NCBI RefSeq assembly: GCF_000423545.1
Contig: NZ_AUIE01000034.1
Span: forward strand, 1 to 64,000
DNA: 64,000 bases
Direction of reading: 5' to 3'
Source of the DNA: Metapseudomonas resinovorans DSM 21078
GTDB lineage: Bacteria > Pseudomonadota > Gammaproteobacteria > Pseudomonadales > Pseudomonadaceae
Under the pieces are notes generated by a model. The model was not told where the DNA came from. It saw only the letters and a program-made list of their open reading frames with translations, and did no database searches. Every line of letters starts with the position of its first letter. Position 1 is the stretch's first letter. This document shows, piece by piece, positions 1-8,172 of this stretch. The translations under genes and the position numbers were made by a program.

Positions 1-30
1 TCCATGTGAGAGTAGGTCATCGTCAAGCTT
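1..30 (+). rRNA. rrf: 5S rRNA, 3' end only
   Basis: The first 30 bases match the 3' end of a gammaproteobacterial 5S rRNA (loop and stem reading GTGAGAGTAGGTCATCG and then GTCAAGC, which closes helix I). The gene runs off the left edge, so the window starts at the end of an rRNA operon. The strong terminator that follows supports this. The exact 3' base is uncertain by a few nucleotides. Confidence 0.85.
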
Positions 31-37
31 CTATCCC

Positions 38-73
38 AAACCCCCGAATCGTGAAAACGGTTCGGGGGTTTGT
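38..73 (+). terminator. rRNA operon terminator
   Basis: GC-rich hairpin AACCCCCGAA / TTCGGGGGTT with an 8-12 nt loop, followed by TTTGTCTTTG. It sits 8 nt after the 5S end, as expected for the intrinsic terminator of the rrn operon. Confidence 0.85.
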
Positions 74-85
74 CTTTGCGCCGGA

Positions 86-618
86 GAAAGTTTGCGGTGT
101 CAGCGGCTTGTTGTGCTTGAGCTTGGCGACGGCCACATGGTTTTCGTTGGCGCGTATGTAAGCCTCGACCTGCTTGCGGTACTGGGCCAAGTTGATGCCG
201 GTGCTGAAGTCGTTTAGCACTACCTCGGTCGATTCGCCGATCTGGCCGGTGAGCATGCTGTATACAGGGATGAATGTGCGGCGTTCGATCCTGTATCAGC
301 GCTGGCTCGGCACGGATGGCTGGAATGCTCTCCATGACATCCAGTTGGTTGGCCAGCTCGCGGTAGGTGACGAAGTCGCCAGCGCAGCACTGCCAGCTGC
401 AGATTGAGACAGCGCAGGTCGAACAGCTTGGCGGTGATGTGTTCGGCTCCTCGCTCGCTGGGCAGGCCGGCAACGTGCGCACGCAGGTCGCCCAGCGCAG
501 CATCATCGAGATCGTTCCAGACACAGTGGTCGGCGAAGCGGACGACATATTCACGCTCGGTGCGCACGATGAAGTTGTCCTGATGCATCGCCGCCACTTC
601 GCTATGCAGCTCGCCTGA
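86..618 (-). pseudogene. hsdR: Type I restriction enzyme R subunit (HsdR), C-terminal remnant
   Basis: Reading the minus strand from about 618 down to 86 gives successive blocks typical of the C-terminal part of EcoKI-type HsdR. They are GELHSEVAAM..DNFIVR, AGLPSE, a KLFDLRCLNLQLAVL block, GDFVTYRELANQLD with IPAIRAEPALIQ, then ERRTFIPVYSMLTGQIGEST and finally YRKQVEAYIRANENHVAVAKL with NKPLTP. The blocks lie in different frames: there is a shift near 385 and another near 290, and a TGA at 296-298. The helicase and nuclease parts are absent and no hsdM or hsdS is nearby. The fragment ends abruptly just before the rrn terminator at one side and near the IS256 piece at the other. The family assignment rests on remembered motif order and is fairly secure. 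The gene is clearly non-functional. Confidence 0.75.
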
Positions 619-682
619 CCATCTGCAGGGTGCACCCCGGTTTGGACCGCTCGGAACCGCCCCTCTATAAGTCCTACGCGCT

Positions 683-1129
683 ATGTGGTCTTTTGAGTCT
701 GCACATGTGGGCAAAGGGCAGCGCACGATGGTGGCCGCACTGCTGCGCACGGTCTTCGCCCAGGACGGCCGTACCGAATGCCACCAGCAGTGGCGACTGG
801 TAGCTGACCAATTGCGTGAGAAATACCCCAAGATCGCCGCGCTTATGGATGGCTGCGAGGACGAAGTGCTAGCGCACATGGCCTTTCCCAAGGCTCACCG
901 GCAGCAGTTGCATAGCACCAACCCACTAGAGCGGCTCAACGCCGAGATCAAGCGACGCACCGAGGTCGTGGGCATCTTCCCCAATGATCCGGCGATCACA
1001 CGGCTGGTCGGGGCGATGCTGATGGAGCAGAGCGACGAGTGGTGCCTGCAACGGCGCTACATGCAGTTGGAGGCCTTCGAAGCGGTCAGTGATAATCCGC
1101 AGGCCAAGCTGTCGGCAGTGATCAACTAA
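683..1129 (+). pseudogene. IS256-family transposase, C-terminal fragment
   Basis: 148 codons remain open, against about 400 in intact IS256 transposases. The retained part shows the family hallmark STNPLERLNAEIKRRTEVVG followed by GIFPNDPAITRLVGAMLMEQ and a final DEW..RRYM segment, which contains the last catalytic acidic residue (E of RLNAEIKRR) of the DDE triad. The first two catalytic aspartates are absent. The ATG at 683 is probably fortuitous: homology begins near 695 (AHVGKGQ). The 5' end is truncated, with no ribosome binding site. Confidence 0.85.
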
Positions 1130-1192
1130 ACGGCAAACTCAGTGGCCAGTGCCATGATGAGTTACACCACCTCCTGGGACACGATCGTGGGG
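683..1192 (+). mobile_element. IS256-family insertion sequence, 3' fragment
   Basis: Right-hand part of an IS256-family element: the C-terminal third of the transposase, followed about 30 bp later by GAGTTACACCACCTCCTGGG at 1159-1178, which resembles the terminal inverted repeat of this family (TTACACCA.. then GGACAC). The left end and the N-terminal two thirds of the transposase are missing, so the element cannot move by itself. It abuts the hsdR debris, suggesting that the two were part of the same decayed island. Confidence 0.75.
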
Positions 1193-1382
1193 AGCGTTCC
1201 ACAACTACTCAGCGAGGGAACATGAGGATCGGTGCGATGATCGCTACAGGCACTTGGTGCCGCTGCGCTAACTGCAGGTGCGGTTTATTTGCATGGGAAG
1301 CTGAAGTAAGACGCTTTAGTAAGCCTTTGCTTTAAGTCGAAGGGGCATTGGTCTTCGACACGTTTTCGGTACACCGAGGCTG
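1193..1382. other. Spacer between IS fragment and ssrA, nothing recognised
   Basis: About 190 bp with no coding potential on either strand that resembles a known protein, and no repeat of the ssrA 3' end that I could see. It is probably residual sequence of the decayed insertion next to ssrA. Confidence 0.5.
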
Positions 1383-1425
1383 AAAAGAAAAAGCCCCCGA
1401 AATTCGCTAGGAAAATCAGGGGCTT
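1383..1425 (-). terminator. ssrA terminator
   Basis: On the minus strand AAGCCCCTGA and TCGGGGGCTT pair across a 15-nt loop and are followed by TTTTCTTTTC. It lies 12 nt downstream of the mature tmRNA 3' end. Confidence 0.8.
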
Positions 1426-1437
1426 AGTCTTGGTTTT

Positions 1438-1812
1438 TGGTGGAGCCGGGGGGATTTGAACCCCCGTCCGCCAGCTCTCCGCTTTCGGGACTACATGCTT
1501 AGCCAAGTCTACTGAGTTAGCTCTTTGCGGCCCGACTGGCAGGGTGCTCAGAGCGAGCTGTATGAGTTTTAGCCGTTACGTCTACAGCGAACTTGGCGGC
1601 GATCCTGTTCTATCTGACAGTCGTTTCGGGTTTACAGGCATCCCCTAATGACTGCTGGCAGCCGAAGCCGCCAGAAGGGTTAGGCCGCGAGGGCCGCCCC
1701 GTAGTTGTCGTCGTTGGCAACTAATAGTTTGCAGCAGCTAATTTACGAGGTCTGCTACCAGCTCGGCATGCCCCTAGAGTTTTGTTACCGGCGTCGAATC
1801 CTAATCGGCCCC
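1438..1812 (-). ncRNA. ssrA: tmRNA (transfer-messenger RNA)
   Basis: tmRNA rescues stalled ribosomes together with SmpB (encoded at about 12.2 kb). The 5' end on the minus strand reads GGGGCCGATTAGGATTCGAC, the standard start of one-piece tmRNA, and the 3' end is a tRNA-like T-arm GGGGGTTCAAATCCCCCC followed by GGCTCCACCA with an encoded CCA. The tag reading frame lies in the middle. Length is about 375 nt, close to the E. coli 363. The gene points toward the rrn debris. The 3' end of ssrA is a frequent integration site for islands, which may explain the hsdR and IS256 remnants just downstream. Confidence 0.95.
1680..1718 (-). other. tmRNA proteolysis-tag reading frame
   Basis: Within ssrA, codons GCC AAC GAC GAC AAC TAC GGG GCG GCC CTC GCG GCC then TAA encode ANDDNYGAALAA. 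The tag begins and ends like other Pseudomonas tags (AND..., ...LAA), the C-terminal ALAA being the ClpXP/ClpAP recognition end. Confidence 0.9.
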
Positions 1813-1877
1813 AAATACTGCAGGGTGTACAACGGAGCGTAGTCTACGGCAAAGGGGCCAAAGCGTCGACCACGCTT

Positions 1878-1908
1878 TTGACCTAATGTCATGGGTGCTT
1901 GCTATATG
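1878..1908 (+). promoter_or_regulatory. Candidate sigma-70 promoter for the hybrid kinase gene
   Basis: TTGACC (1878-1883) and TATATG (1903-1908) are spaced 19 bp apart, slightly long. A promoter here would put the transcript start near 1915, which excludes a TTG codon at 1899 and favours TTG 1935 or ATG 1953 as the kinase start. Confidence 0.4.
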
Positions 1909-1934
1909 ATTGCAGGCTATTGTCAGGAAGACCT

Positions 1935-4871
1935 TTGAGCCGAGACGTCGCCATGCCGCGTTCTGCCCGAACCCCTTTGCGCCAGTGGATCTGGCGTGCC
2001 TTCGTACAGAGTGCCCTGATCCCGCTGATTCTGGTCGAATCGGTGTTGATCACGGCTTATCTGTTGACTAACAGTGCGATACGCGATGCCCAGGTGGACT
2101 ACCTGCAGCAGAGCGCTCTGGAAGACCTTAGCAGCGCGGTGGTGCGCGAAGGCAAGGTGATCGATATGCGCCTGCAGGGCATCGAGGTGCCCACGCGGCT
2201 ATTCCGCGACGCGGTAGGCCGGGCGTTGCAGGATCGCAGTTTCAAGCCTGATGACCTGGAGCGTCAGCGCCATGTGCTGAGCTCCGACGGTGTCTACTAC
2301 ACGCGCACCGACGACGGCCGTGCCGCGTCCTTCTATGCCAGCAGCACACCGGTGGAGCGCCAGGACCACGATAAGGCCCTGCGCCTGTCCCAGGTCGACC
2401 CGCTGATGCGCTCCATACGAGAGTCGAACCCGCTGGTGGCGGCTGTCTACTTCAACAGCTGGGACAGCTACAACCGCATCTATCCCTTCTTCATGACGCC
2501 TGAGCAGTATCCCCATGACATGGTGATACCCAACTACAACTTCTATTACCTCGCTGATGCCAAGCACAACCCGCAGCGCAAGACGGTATGGACTGACGTT
2601 TACCTGGATCCGGCCGGCCTTGGCTGGATGATGTCGGCCATTACGCCTGTCTACCGTGGCGACTTCCTCGAAGGGGTTGTGGGCCTGGATATTACCGTGG
2701 GGCAGATGCTCGGCGAGATCGGTAGCCTCAAGGTGCCCTGGCAGGGCTACGCGATGCTGGTAAGCCGCGACCACAGCATCATGGCGCTGCCTGAGGCGGG
2801 CGAGCGTGACTTCGGCTTGCGTGAGCTGACCCGTTTCTCCTACGACGAGGCGGTGCGTCGCGAGGTGCTCAAGCCCGAAGACTTCAATCTGGCTCGCCAC
2901 CGCGAGATGCAGCCGCTGCTGGAGGCTATGGCTGTCGGCAAGGGCAATGTGCAGGAAGTGGAGCTGGGGGGGCGCAAGCAGTTGGTGGCCTGGGCCGAGA
3001 TTCCGCAGACCGGCTGGCGGCTGATGATGGTGGTGGACGAGGCCAACATATTCAAGGAAACCAATCGCCTCGCCGAGCGTTACCAGCAGATCGGTTACTT
3101 GCTGATCGCCGGCCTGTGTTTCTTCTATGCACTGTTCTTCGCCTGGATGTGGTCGCGCTCGCGGCGCCTCAGCGGCGAACTCGCGACGCCCATGGCCGCC
3201 ATCATGGGCATGATGAAGCGTATCGGGCAGGGCGATTTCCGCCCGCCCGCGCCGAGCAGTCGCATAGCCGAGCTGCAGGCCCTGGCTGAGGCGGTTCAGC
3301 TCAGCGGCGCCCAACTGCAGGCGAGCGAGGAGGAACGGTTGGAGGCCAGGCGCAACCTGGACCTGGTGCTGGAGAGCACCACGGAAAGCCTCTGGGAAGT
3401 AGACGCCATCACCCTCTCCATCAAAATGAGCGGGCGCTTCGTCAAACGCTTCGGGTTGCGCAGCGACAGCATCACCTTTGCCGAATTCAATGAGCGCGTG
3501 CACCCGGATGACGTGGAGCGGGTGCGCCGCCTGCGCATGTTGTTCTCGGTCAGCGACCAGGACAACTTCGACGCCGAATACCGCTTTGCCGATGTCGAGG
3601 GCCGTTACTCCTGGCTGCTCAGCCGCGGCAAGGTACTGGAGCGGGACTCCGACGGCCGTGCCCTGCGGGTGGCAGGCACTCATGTGGACATCACCCGGCT
3701 CAAGCAGGTGGAGGAAGAGCTGCGCATTGCCAGCCGCGAAGCCCAGGCGGCCAGCCAGGCCAAGAGCCGCTTCCTCTCCAGCATGAGCCACGAGCTGCGT
3801 ACGCCGCTCAATGCCATCAATGGTTTCGCCCAGCTCATCGCTCTGGAAGCGGAGGGGCAGGAGGACCGTAAGGTGGAGGGCGACTACGCCCAGGAGATCG
3901 TCAACGCCAGCCGTCACCTCACCTCGCTGGTGGACGACATCCTCGATCTGTCGAGCATCGAGAATCGGCGCCAGAAGCTGCAGCTCAAGCCCGTGGATAT
4001 AGGCCCACTGCTGGCCAGCTGTGCTGAGCTGATCCAGCCCGAGCTACAGGCTCGTCACCTACAGTTGCAGCTGGCGCCTCCACCTTCGCCGACGCTGCAT
4101 GTGATGGCCGATGCCCGGCGTCTGCGCCAGGTGATGCTGAACCTGCTGTCTAACGCGGTTAAGTACAACAGCCCGGAAGGGATGGTGAGCATGGGTTACG
4201 AGATACGCCCGGCCGCCGTGCGCCTCTGGGTGGCCGACAGTGGTCCGGGCCTCAGTCAGGAGCAGCAGGCCATGCTGTTCCAGCCCTTCCAGCGACTGGG
4301 CCGGGAGAACTCCACCATTCCGGGCACAGGCATCGGTCTGGTGCTGTGCCGCGAGCTGGCGGAGTTGATGGGCGGTGAGATGGGCTTCAGCAGCGCGCCC
4401 GATATCGGTAGCCGCTTCTGGATCGACCTGCCAAGCATCGTTGGGTCGGATGACTACGAGCCGCCGGCGCTGGCCAAACTTGAGGTGGAAGAACCGCAGG
4501 TATTGCCGAAAGTGCTCTGCGTGGAAGATCACCCGGCTTGCCTCAAGGTGCTGCAGGAGGGCCTGCGGGACATGGCCGACGTGCGTGGAGCGGGGTCGGT
4601 CGGCAAGGCGCTGGGACTTCTGGCGGATATCACCCCGTCCCTGTTGCTGCTGGACCTGGATCTGCCCGATGGCGATGGTCTGGATGTGCTCGACTTCGTG
4701 CGCTCCAGCCCCCGACTGGCAATGATGCCGGTGCTGGTAGTGAGTGCGGCGGTGGATGAAAAGATCCTGGCCGAAGCACGTCGTCGTGGTGCTGACGCTT
4801 GCCTGAGTAAACCTGTGGACCTGAAGCAGGTACGCCGAATGGCACTCTCGCTGCTTGGTCAGGAGGCCTGA
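1935..4871 (+). CDS. Hybrid sensor histidine kinase (Cache-PAS-HisKA-HATPase-REC)
   Basis: Inner-membrane hybrid kinase of about 978 residues. A first membrane segment (about residues 20-43) is followed by a large periplasmic region of the double-Cache type (about 45-370), a second membrane segment near 380-400, a HAMP-like linker (GRIGQGDF-like GQGDF motif), and a PAS domain (about 475-605) ending in a PAC motif. Then come a HisKA domain with SMSHELRTPLN (His near 619), an HATPase domain with N box NLLSNAVKYN, G1 DSGPG and G2 GTGIGL, and a C-terminal receiver with LLLLDLDLPDGDG (Asp near 907) and the conserved K in SKPVD. The start is uncertain: TTG 1935 has AGGAAG 4 nt upstream, while ATG 1953 has only a weak site. 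No response regulator gene is adjacent, so it is an orphan and its ligand is unknown. A palindromic terminator follows. Confidence 0.9.
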   Translation: MSRDVAMPRSARTPLRQWIWRAFVQSALIPLILVESVLITAYLLTNSAIRDAQVDYLQQSALEDLSSAVVREGKVIDMRLQGIEVPTRLFRDAVGRALQDRSFKPDDLERQRHVLSSDGVYYTRTDDGRAASFYASSTPVERQDHDKALRLSQVDPLMRSIRESNPLVAAVYFNSWDSYNRIYPFFMTPEQYPHDMVIPNYNFYYLADAKHNPQRKTVWTDVYLDPAGLGWMMSAITPVYRGDFLEGVVGLDITVGQMLGEIGSLKVPWQGYAMLVSRDHSIMALPEAGERDFGLRELTRFSYDEAVRREVLKPEDFNLARHREMQPLLEAMAVGKGNVQEVELGGRKQLVAWAEIPQTGWRLMMVVDEANIFKETNRLAERYQQIGYLLIAGLCFFYALFFAWMWSRSRRLSGELATPMAAIMGMMKRIGQGDFRPPAPSSRIAELQALAEAVQLSGAQLQASEEERLEARRNLDLVLESTTESLWEVDAITLSIKMSGRFVKRFGLRSDSITFAEFNERVHPDDVERVRRLRMLFSVSDQDNFDAEYRFADVEGRYSWLLSRGKVLERDSDGRALRVAGTHVDITRLKQVEEELRIASREAQAASQAKSRFLSSMSHELRTPLNAINGFAQLIALEAEGQEDRKVEGDYAQEIVNASRHLTSLVDDILDLSSIENRRQKLQLKPVDIGPLLASCAELIQPELQARHLQLQLAPPPSPTLHVMADARRLRQVMLNLLSNAVKYNSPEGMVSMGYEIRPAAVRLWVADSGPGLSQEQQAMLFQPFQRLGRENSTIPGTGIGLVLCRELAELMGGEMGFSSAPDIGSRFWIDLPSIVGSDDYEPPALAKLEVEEPQVLPKVLCVEDHPACLKVLQEGLRDMADVRGAGSVGKALGLLADITPSLLLLDLDLPDGDGLDVLDFVRSSPRLAMMPVLVVSAAVDEKILAEARRRGADACLSKPVDLKQVRRMALSLLGQEA

Positions 4872-4873
4872 CG

Positions 4874-4906
4874 CTCAGGATCCAGCTCGCGCTGGATCCT
4901 GAGTTG
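4874..4906. terminator. Bidirectional terminator
   Basis: Perfect 13-bp inverted repeat CTCAGGATCCAGC / GCTGGATCCTGAG with a 4-nt TCGC loop, followed by TTGCTTTCT. It lies between two convergent genes (kinase ending at 4871 and the small exported protein ending at 4911). Confidence 0.75.
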
Positions 4907-4910
4907 CTTT

Positions 4911-5156
4911 CTATTCGCTGGACTGCAGCAGATTCAGCGCTTGAGCCAGCACCTTCTCGGACTCGGCGTGATCGCCGGACTTATGTAGTTCCTCGCCCTC
5001 GACGCGAAGTTTTTTCACTTGCTCGAGTACGGCGGGGTCCGCGGGTGGATCGGTCTTCAGGATCTGGTCGATCTTCGCCATGTCCGCTGGGCAGTGTGAA
5101 GCGAGAACCGGGGCACTGAGCAGGGCGGCGGCAAGCAGAAGGGCAATACGGCGCAT
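4911..5156 (-). CDS. Small exported protein, function unknown
   Basis: 81 residues. The start is set by a near-perfect Shine-Dalgarno AAGGAGGT 5 nt upstream of ATG 5156; a longer in-frame reading upstream crosses a palindrome and is unlikely. The N-terminus is a typical Sec signal peptide (MRRIALLLAAALLSAPVLA, cleavage after VLA). The mature part has one cysteine near its start and is a short, charged, mostly helical sequence (KIDQILK, VLEQVKKLRVEGEELHKSGDH, a KVLAQALNLL tail) like the tetratricopeptide-related helices of small periplasmic proteins. I do not recognise a named family. It follows lldE on the same strand after a palindromic repeat, but its own strong ribosome site suggests independent expression. 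Confidence 0.75.
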   Translation of the reverse strand: MRRIALLLAAALLSAPVLASHCPADMAKIDQILKTDPPADPAVLEQVKKLRVEGEELHKSGDHAESEKVLAQALNLLQSSE

Positions 5157-5257
5157 GTCGGACCTCCTTTTCGGGTTGACCGCTGGAGTATAGGAAAGCT
5201 CCAGCTTATGAGGTGGACTGCCCTGAAGCGAGTGGGGTTCAGCCGATGTGGCGCCGT

Positions 5258-5275
5258 GGTGGGCTGAAGCCCACC
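5258..5275. repeat. Short palindromic element downstream of lldE
   Basis: GGTGGGCT / AGCCCACC with a 2-nt loop and flanks CCGT and CCTACA. This form (GGTGGGCTTCAGCCCACC-like) is a common intergenic REP-type palindrome in Pseudomonas, and may also act as the 3' end of the lactate operon transcript. Whether it recurs in this genome cannot be seen from one copy. Confidence 0.5.
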
Positions 5276-5301
5276 CTACAGATGGAAGTCCGGTTTTCGC
5301 C

Positions 5302-8115
5302 TTAGAGCGCTGCGCGAGCACGTGTCACGCGGTCCACCAGGTAGACCAGTCCGTGGTAGTCGATACCGCCATGCTGGGTCAGGCCGACTTCGCAGGTGCG
5401 ACTGGTCGAGATGCCTTCCTCGCAGATTTGCACCGCGTCTTTCAGCGAGCGCAGCGAGTGCGCGTTCAGTTCTGGCGTGGTGAAGCCTTTGTCGCCTGCG
5501 AAACCGCAGCAGTGAATGCCTTCCGGCACAATCACTTCCCTGGTGCAACGCTTGACGATGTCGATCAACCCTTGAGCTTCCCCCAGGTGCTGGGTGCTGC
5601 AGGTGACGTGGACGGCCACTGGTTTGTCCTGGGGCGTGAACTCCAGCCGGTCCATCAGGTAGCTACGGATGAAACGCACTGGATCGAACAACTGCAGTCG
5701 CGAGTCCAGGCCGTCCTGCACCAGGCGCAGGGTGCAAGGGCTGGTGTCGCAGTAGACGGGGTCCAGGCCACCACGGCTGGCAGTCAGGAGCGCGTCCACC
5801 AGTTCGCGGCGCTTGTTTTCCGCTTGTTCGGCGTACCCCTTGGAGGCGAAGGGCTGACCACAGCAGAGGCTGTCCAGGTTCTCCGGGAACACCACCTGGT
5901 AGCCCGCCTTCTCCAGCAGCATGCGGGTCTTGTCGATAAGCGGCACCTGCTCGCGGTCACCCGCGGATGGGCCCATGGCGCGAGAGACGCAAGCCGCGAG
6001 GTAAACGACGCGAGGTCGCGCATCGGCGCTCGGCGGAGTGAAGTGGATGCGCGCTGCAGCCTGGGGCAGAGCGGGCGTCCATTGTGGCAGGCGGTTGCCT
6101 GAGAGTTGGCGCAGGGCACCGGATGTCTTCTCCAGCAACGGCGCTCCGAGTACCTTGCGTGCGCCATTGGCGATCCGCAGCGTCAGGCGTGCGCCCTTGA
6201 GGGCAGTGGCGAAGTGGTCGGCCAGCCAGTTGGCACTATCTGCATGGTGGGCGCTTTTCGCGCGCAGCTTGCGCACAAGGTCGCCCGTGTTAATGCCCAC
6301 TGGGCAGCGCTGGGCGCAGAGGCCCGTGGCGGCGCAAGTGTCTACGCCCTGGTACTGATAGGCCTGTTCCAGCTCTTCGGTATCGACGCCGGCGCGTTGC
6401 TTGGCCTGGATGTCTCGCCAGATCACGATGCGTTGGCGCGGACTCAAGGTCAGTCCTTTGGACGGGCAGACCGGCTCGCAGAATCCACACTCGATGCACT
6501 TGTCGACGATCTCGTCCGCGGCTGGCAGCGGTTTGAGGTTTTTCAGGTGGATGTCGCGGTCGTTGCTGAGGATCACGTCCGGGTTGAGGATGCCGCGTGG
6601 GTCCAGCAGGCGCTTGATCTGCCACATCAGCTGGTAGGCATCGCTACCCCACTCCAGTTCGACGAAGGGCGCCATGTTGCGGCCGGTGCCGTGTTCGGCC
6701 TTGAGCGAGCCGCCGAACTCCACCGCCACCAGTTGTGCCACGTCATGCATGAAAGCTTCGTAGCGGGCGACCTGTTCGGGGCTGTCAAAGCCCTGGGTGA
6801 AGACGAAGTGCAGGTTGCCTTCCAGGGCATGGCCGAAAATTATCGCCTCATCGTAGCCGTGCTTGTCGAACAACTGGATGAGGCGATTGACCCCTTCGGC
6901 CAGTTGTTCGATGGGGAAGGTGACGTCTTCGATGATCACGGTGGTGCCGGTCTGGCGCACGGCGCCGACGGCGGGGAAGGTGTCCTTGCGGATTTTCCAC
7001 AGCAGGTTGTAGACCGTCGGGTCTTCGCTGAAATCGACCTTTTGTTCCAGTGGGAAGTGGGCGATGGACGCCATGATCCGGGCCAGCTGTTCGTGCAGCA
7101 GGCTCTGGCTGGCGGCGCGGGACTCGATCAGCAGGGCGCAGGCGTCGCTCGACAGGCCCTTCACCCATTCGGGCATACCAGGCTTGTTCTCCACCGAGCG
7201 CAGGCTGCGACGGTCCAGCAGCTCCACCGCTGACACTGGCTGGCTCTTCAGCAGGGTAACGGCCTTGCAGCAGCTTTCCACGTCGGGGAAGACGATCAGC
7301 GCGCTGGCCTTGTGCGGGTGGTCGGGCACGGTGTCGTAGGTCACCGCACTGATGAAGCCGAGGGTGCCTTCGGAGCCCACCAGCAGGTGGCTGAGGATGT
7401 CCAGTGGTTCGTCGAAATCCACCAGGGCGTTGAGCGACAGGCCGGTGGTGTTCTTCAACCGGTACTTGTGGCGGATCTTCGCGGCCAGCTCGGTATTGGC
7501 GCGGGTCCTGCGGCCCAGCTCGGCCAGCTCGGCCAGCAGCGGGCCTTGGCTCTGGCGGAAGGCGGCAACGCTGGCAGCGTCTTCGGTGTCCAACAGAGTG
7601 CCGTCGGCCAGTACCAGGCGCAGACCGGCAAGGGTGTGGTAGCTGTTCTGGGCGGTGCCACAGCACATGCCGCTGGCGTTGTTGGCGACGATGCCACCGA
7701 TCTTGCAGGCGTTGATAGATGCCGGGTCGGGGCCGATCTTGCGACCGAAGGGGGCCAGCCAAGCATTGGCCTGGGCGCCGATCACGCCGGGCTGCAGACG
7801 GATCTGTGCGCCGTGCTGGCGGATATCGCGGCCGTTCCAGTTATCACCCAGAACCAGCAGTACCGAATCGGTGATCGCCTGACCAGAGAGGCTGGTACCT
7901 GCAGCGCGGAAGGTCACCGGGACCAGTTCTGCATGGGCGGCCTTGAGCAGGGCGACAACTTCCGTCTCGCTCTCGACGCGGATCACCAGCTTGGGGATCA
8001 GCCGGTAGAAGCTGGCATCGGTCCCGAAGGCTAGCGCAGAAAGCGGGTCGTCGAAGCGACGCTCGCAAGGGATCAGGCGTTCGACGGTGTTGAGGAAAGG
8101 AATCGGCAGGCTCAT
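5302..8115 (-). CDS. lldE: Quinone-linked D-lactate dehydrogenase (FAD / Fe-S oxidoreductase)
   Basis: 937-residue membrane-associated dehydrogenase that oxidises D-lactate to pyruvate without NAD. The N-terminal half is an FAD-binding PCMH domain (about 35-215; ASGMCCGTA and VGSEGTLGFIS motifs) and FAD-oxidase C domain (about 220-480; KAEHGTGRNMAPFVELEWG). The C-terminal half has two ferredoxin-type clusters, CIECGFCEPVCPSKG (about 538) and CAATGLCAQRCPVG (about 590), then CCG domains with CCGQPF (about 751) and HCCGFAGDKGF (about 870). This is the architecture of P. aeruginosa PA4772, called LldE there. It is the third gene of lldP-lldD-lldE, 57 bp after lldD, so it is probably induced by lactate through LldR. 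Other FAD/Fe-S glycolate-type oxidases look similar, but the operon decides the call. Confidence 0.9.
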   Translation of the reverse strand: MSLPIPFLNTVERLIPCERRFDDPLSALAFGTDASFYRLIPKLVIRVESETEVVALLKAAHAELVPVTFRAAGTSLSGQAITDSVLLVLGDNWNGRDIRQHGAQIRLQPGVIGAQANAWLAPFGRKIGPDPASINACKIGGIVANNASGMCCGTAQNSYHTLAGLRLVLADGTLLDTEDAASVAAFRQSQGPLLAELAELGRRTRANTELAAKIRHKYRLKNTTGLSLNALVDFDEPLDILSHLLVGSEGTLGFISAVTYDTVPDHPHKASALIVFPDVESCCKAVTLLKSQPVSAVELLDRRSLRSVENKPGMPEWVKGLSSDACALLIESRAASQSLLHEQLARIMASIAHFPLEQKVDFSEDPTVYNLLWKIRKDTFPAVGAVRQTGTTVIIEDVTFPIEQLAEGVNRLIQLFDKHGYDEAIIFGHALEGNLHFVFTQGFDSPEQVARYEAFMHDVAQLVAVEFGGSLKAEHGTGRNMAPFVELEWGSDAYQLMWQIKRLLDPRGILNPDVILSNDRDIHLKNLKPLPAADEIVDKCIECGFCEPVCPSKGLTLSPRQRIVIWRDIQAKQRAGVDTEELEQAYQYQGVDTCAATGLCAQRCPVGINTGDLVRKLRAKSAHHADSANWLADHFATALKGARLTLRIANGARKVLGAPLLEKTSGALRQLSGNRLPQWTPALPQAAARIHFTPPSADARPRVVYLAACVSRAMGPSAGDREQVPLIDKTRMLLEKAGYQVVFPENLDSLCCGQPFASKGYAEQAENKRRELVDALLTASRGGLDPVYCDTSPCTLRLVQDGLDSRLQLFDPVRFIRSYLMDRLEFTPQDKPVAVHVTCSTQHLGEAQGLIDIVKRCTREVIVPEGIHCCGFAGDKGFTTPELNAHSLRSLKDAVQICEEGISTSRTCEVGLTQHGGIDYHGLVYLVDRVTRARAAL

Positions 8116-8172
8116 GCGGTGTCCCGTCTATTGTTGCGGGCCGCGGCCGGCCCGCCGGGTTGTGTCGACCGG

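Noticed and set aside
220-891. 223-codon minus-strand frame as an intact gene
   Set aside because: Only its middle part matches HsdR; the upstream part is antisense to the transposase fragment and the downstream part is frameshifted.
1899-1934. Extended N-terminus of the hybrid kinase from TTG 1899
   Set aside because: This codon lies within the likely -10 region and has no ribosome site; TTG 1935 or ATG 1953 fit better.
2199-3917. Long open frame antisense to the hybrid kinase (572 codons)
   Set aside because: Shadow of the kinase codons in GC-rich DNA; His/Gln/Ala-rich composition and no family motif.
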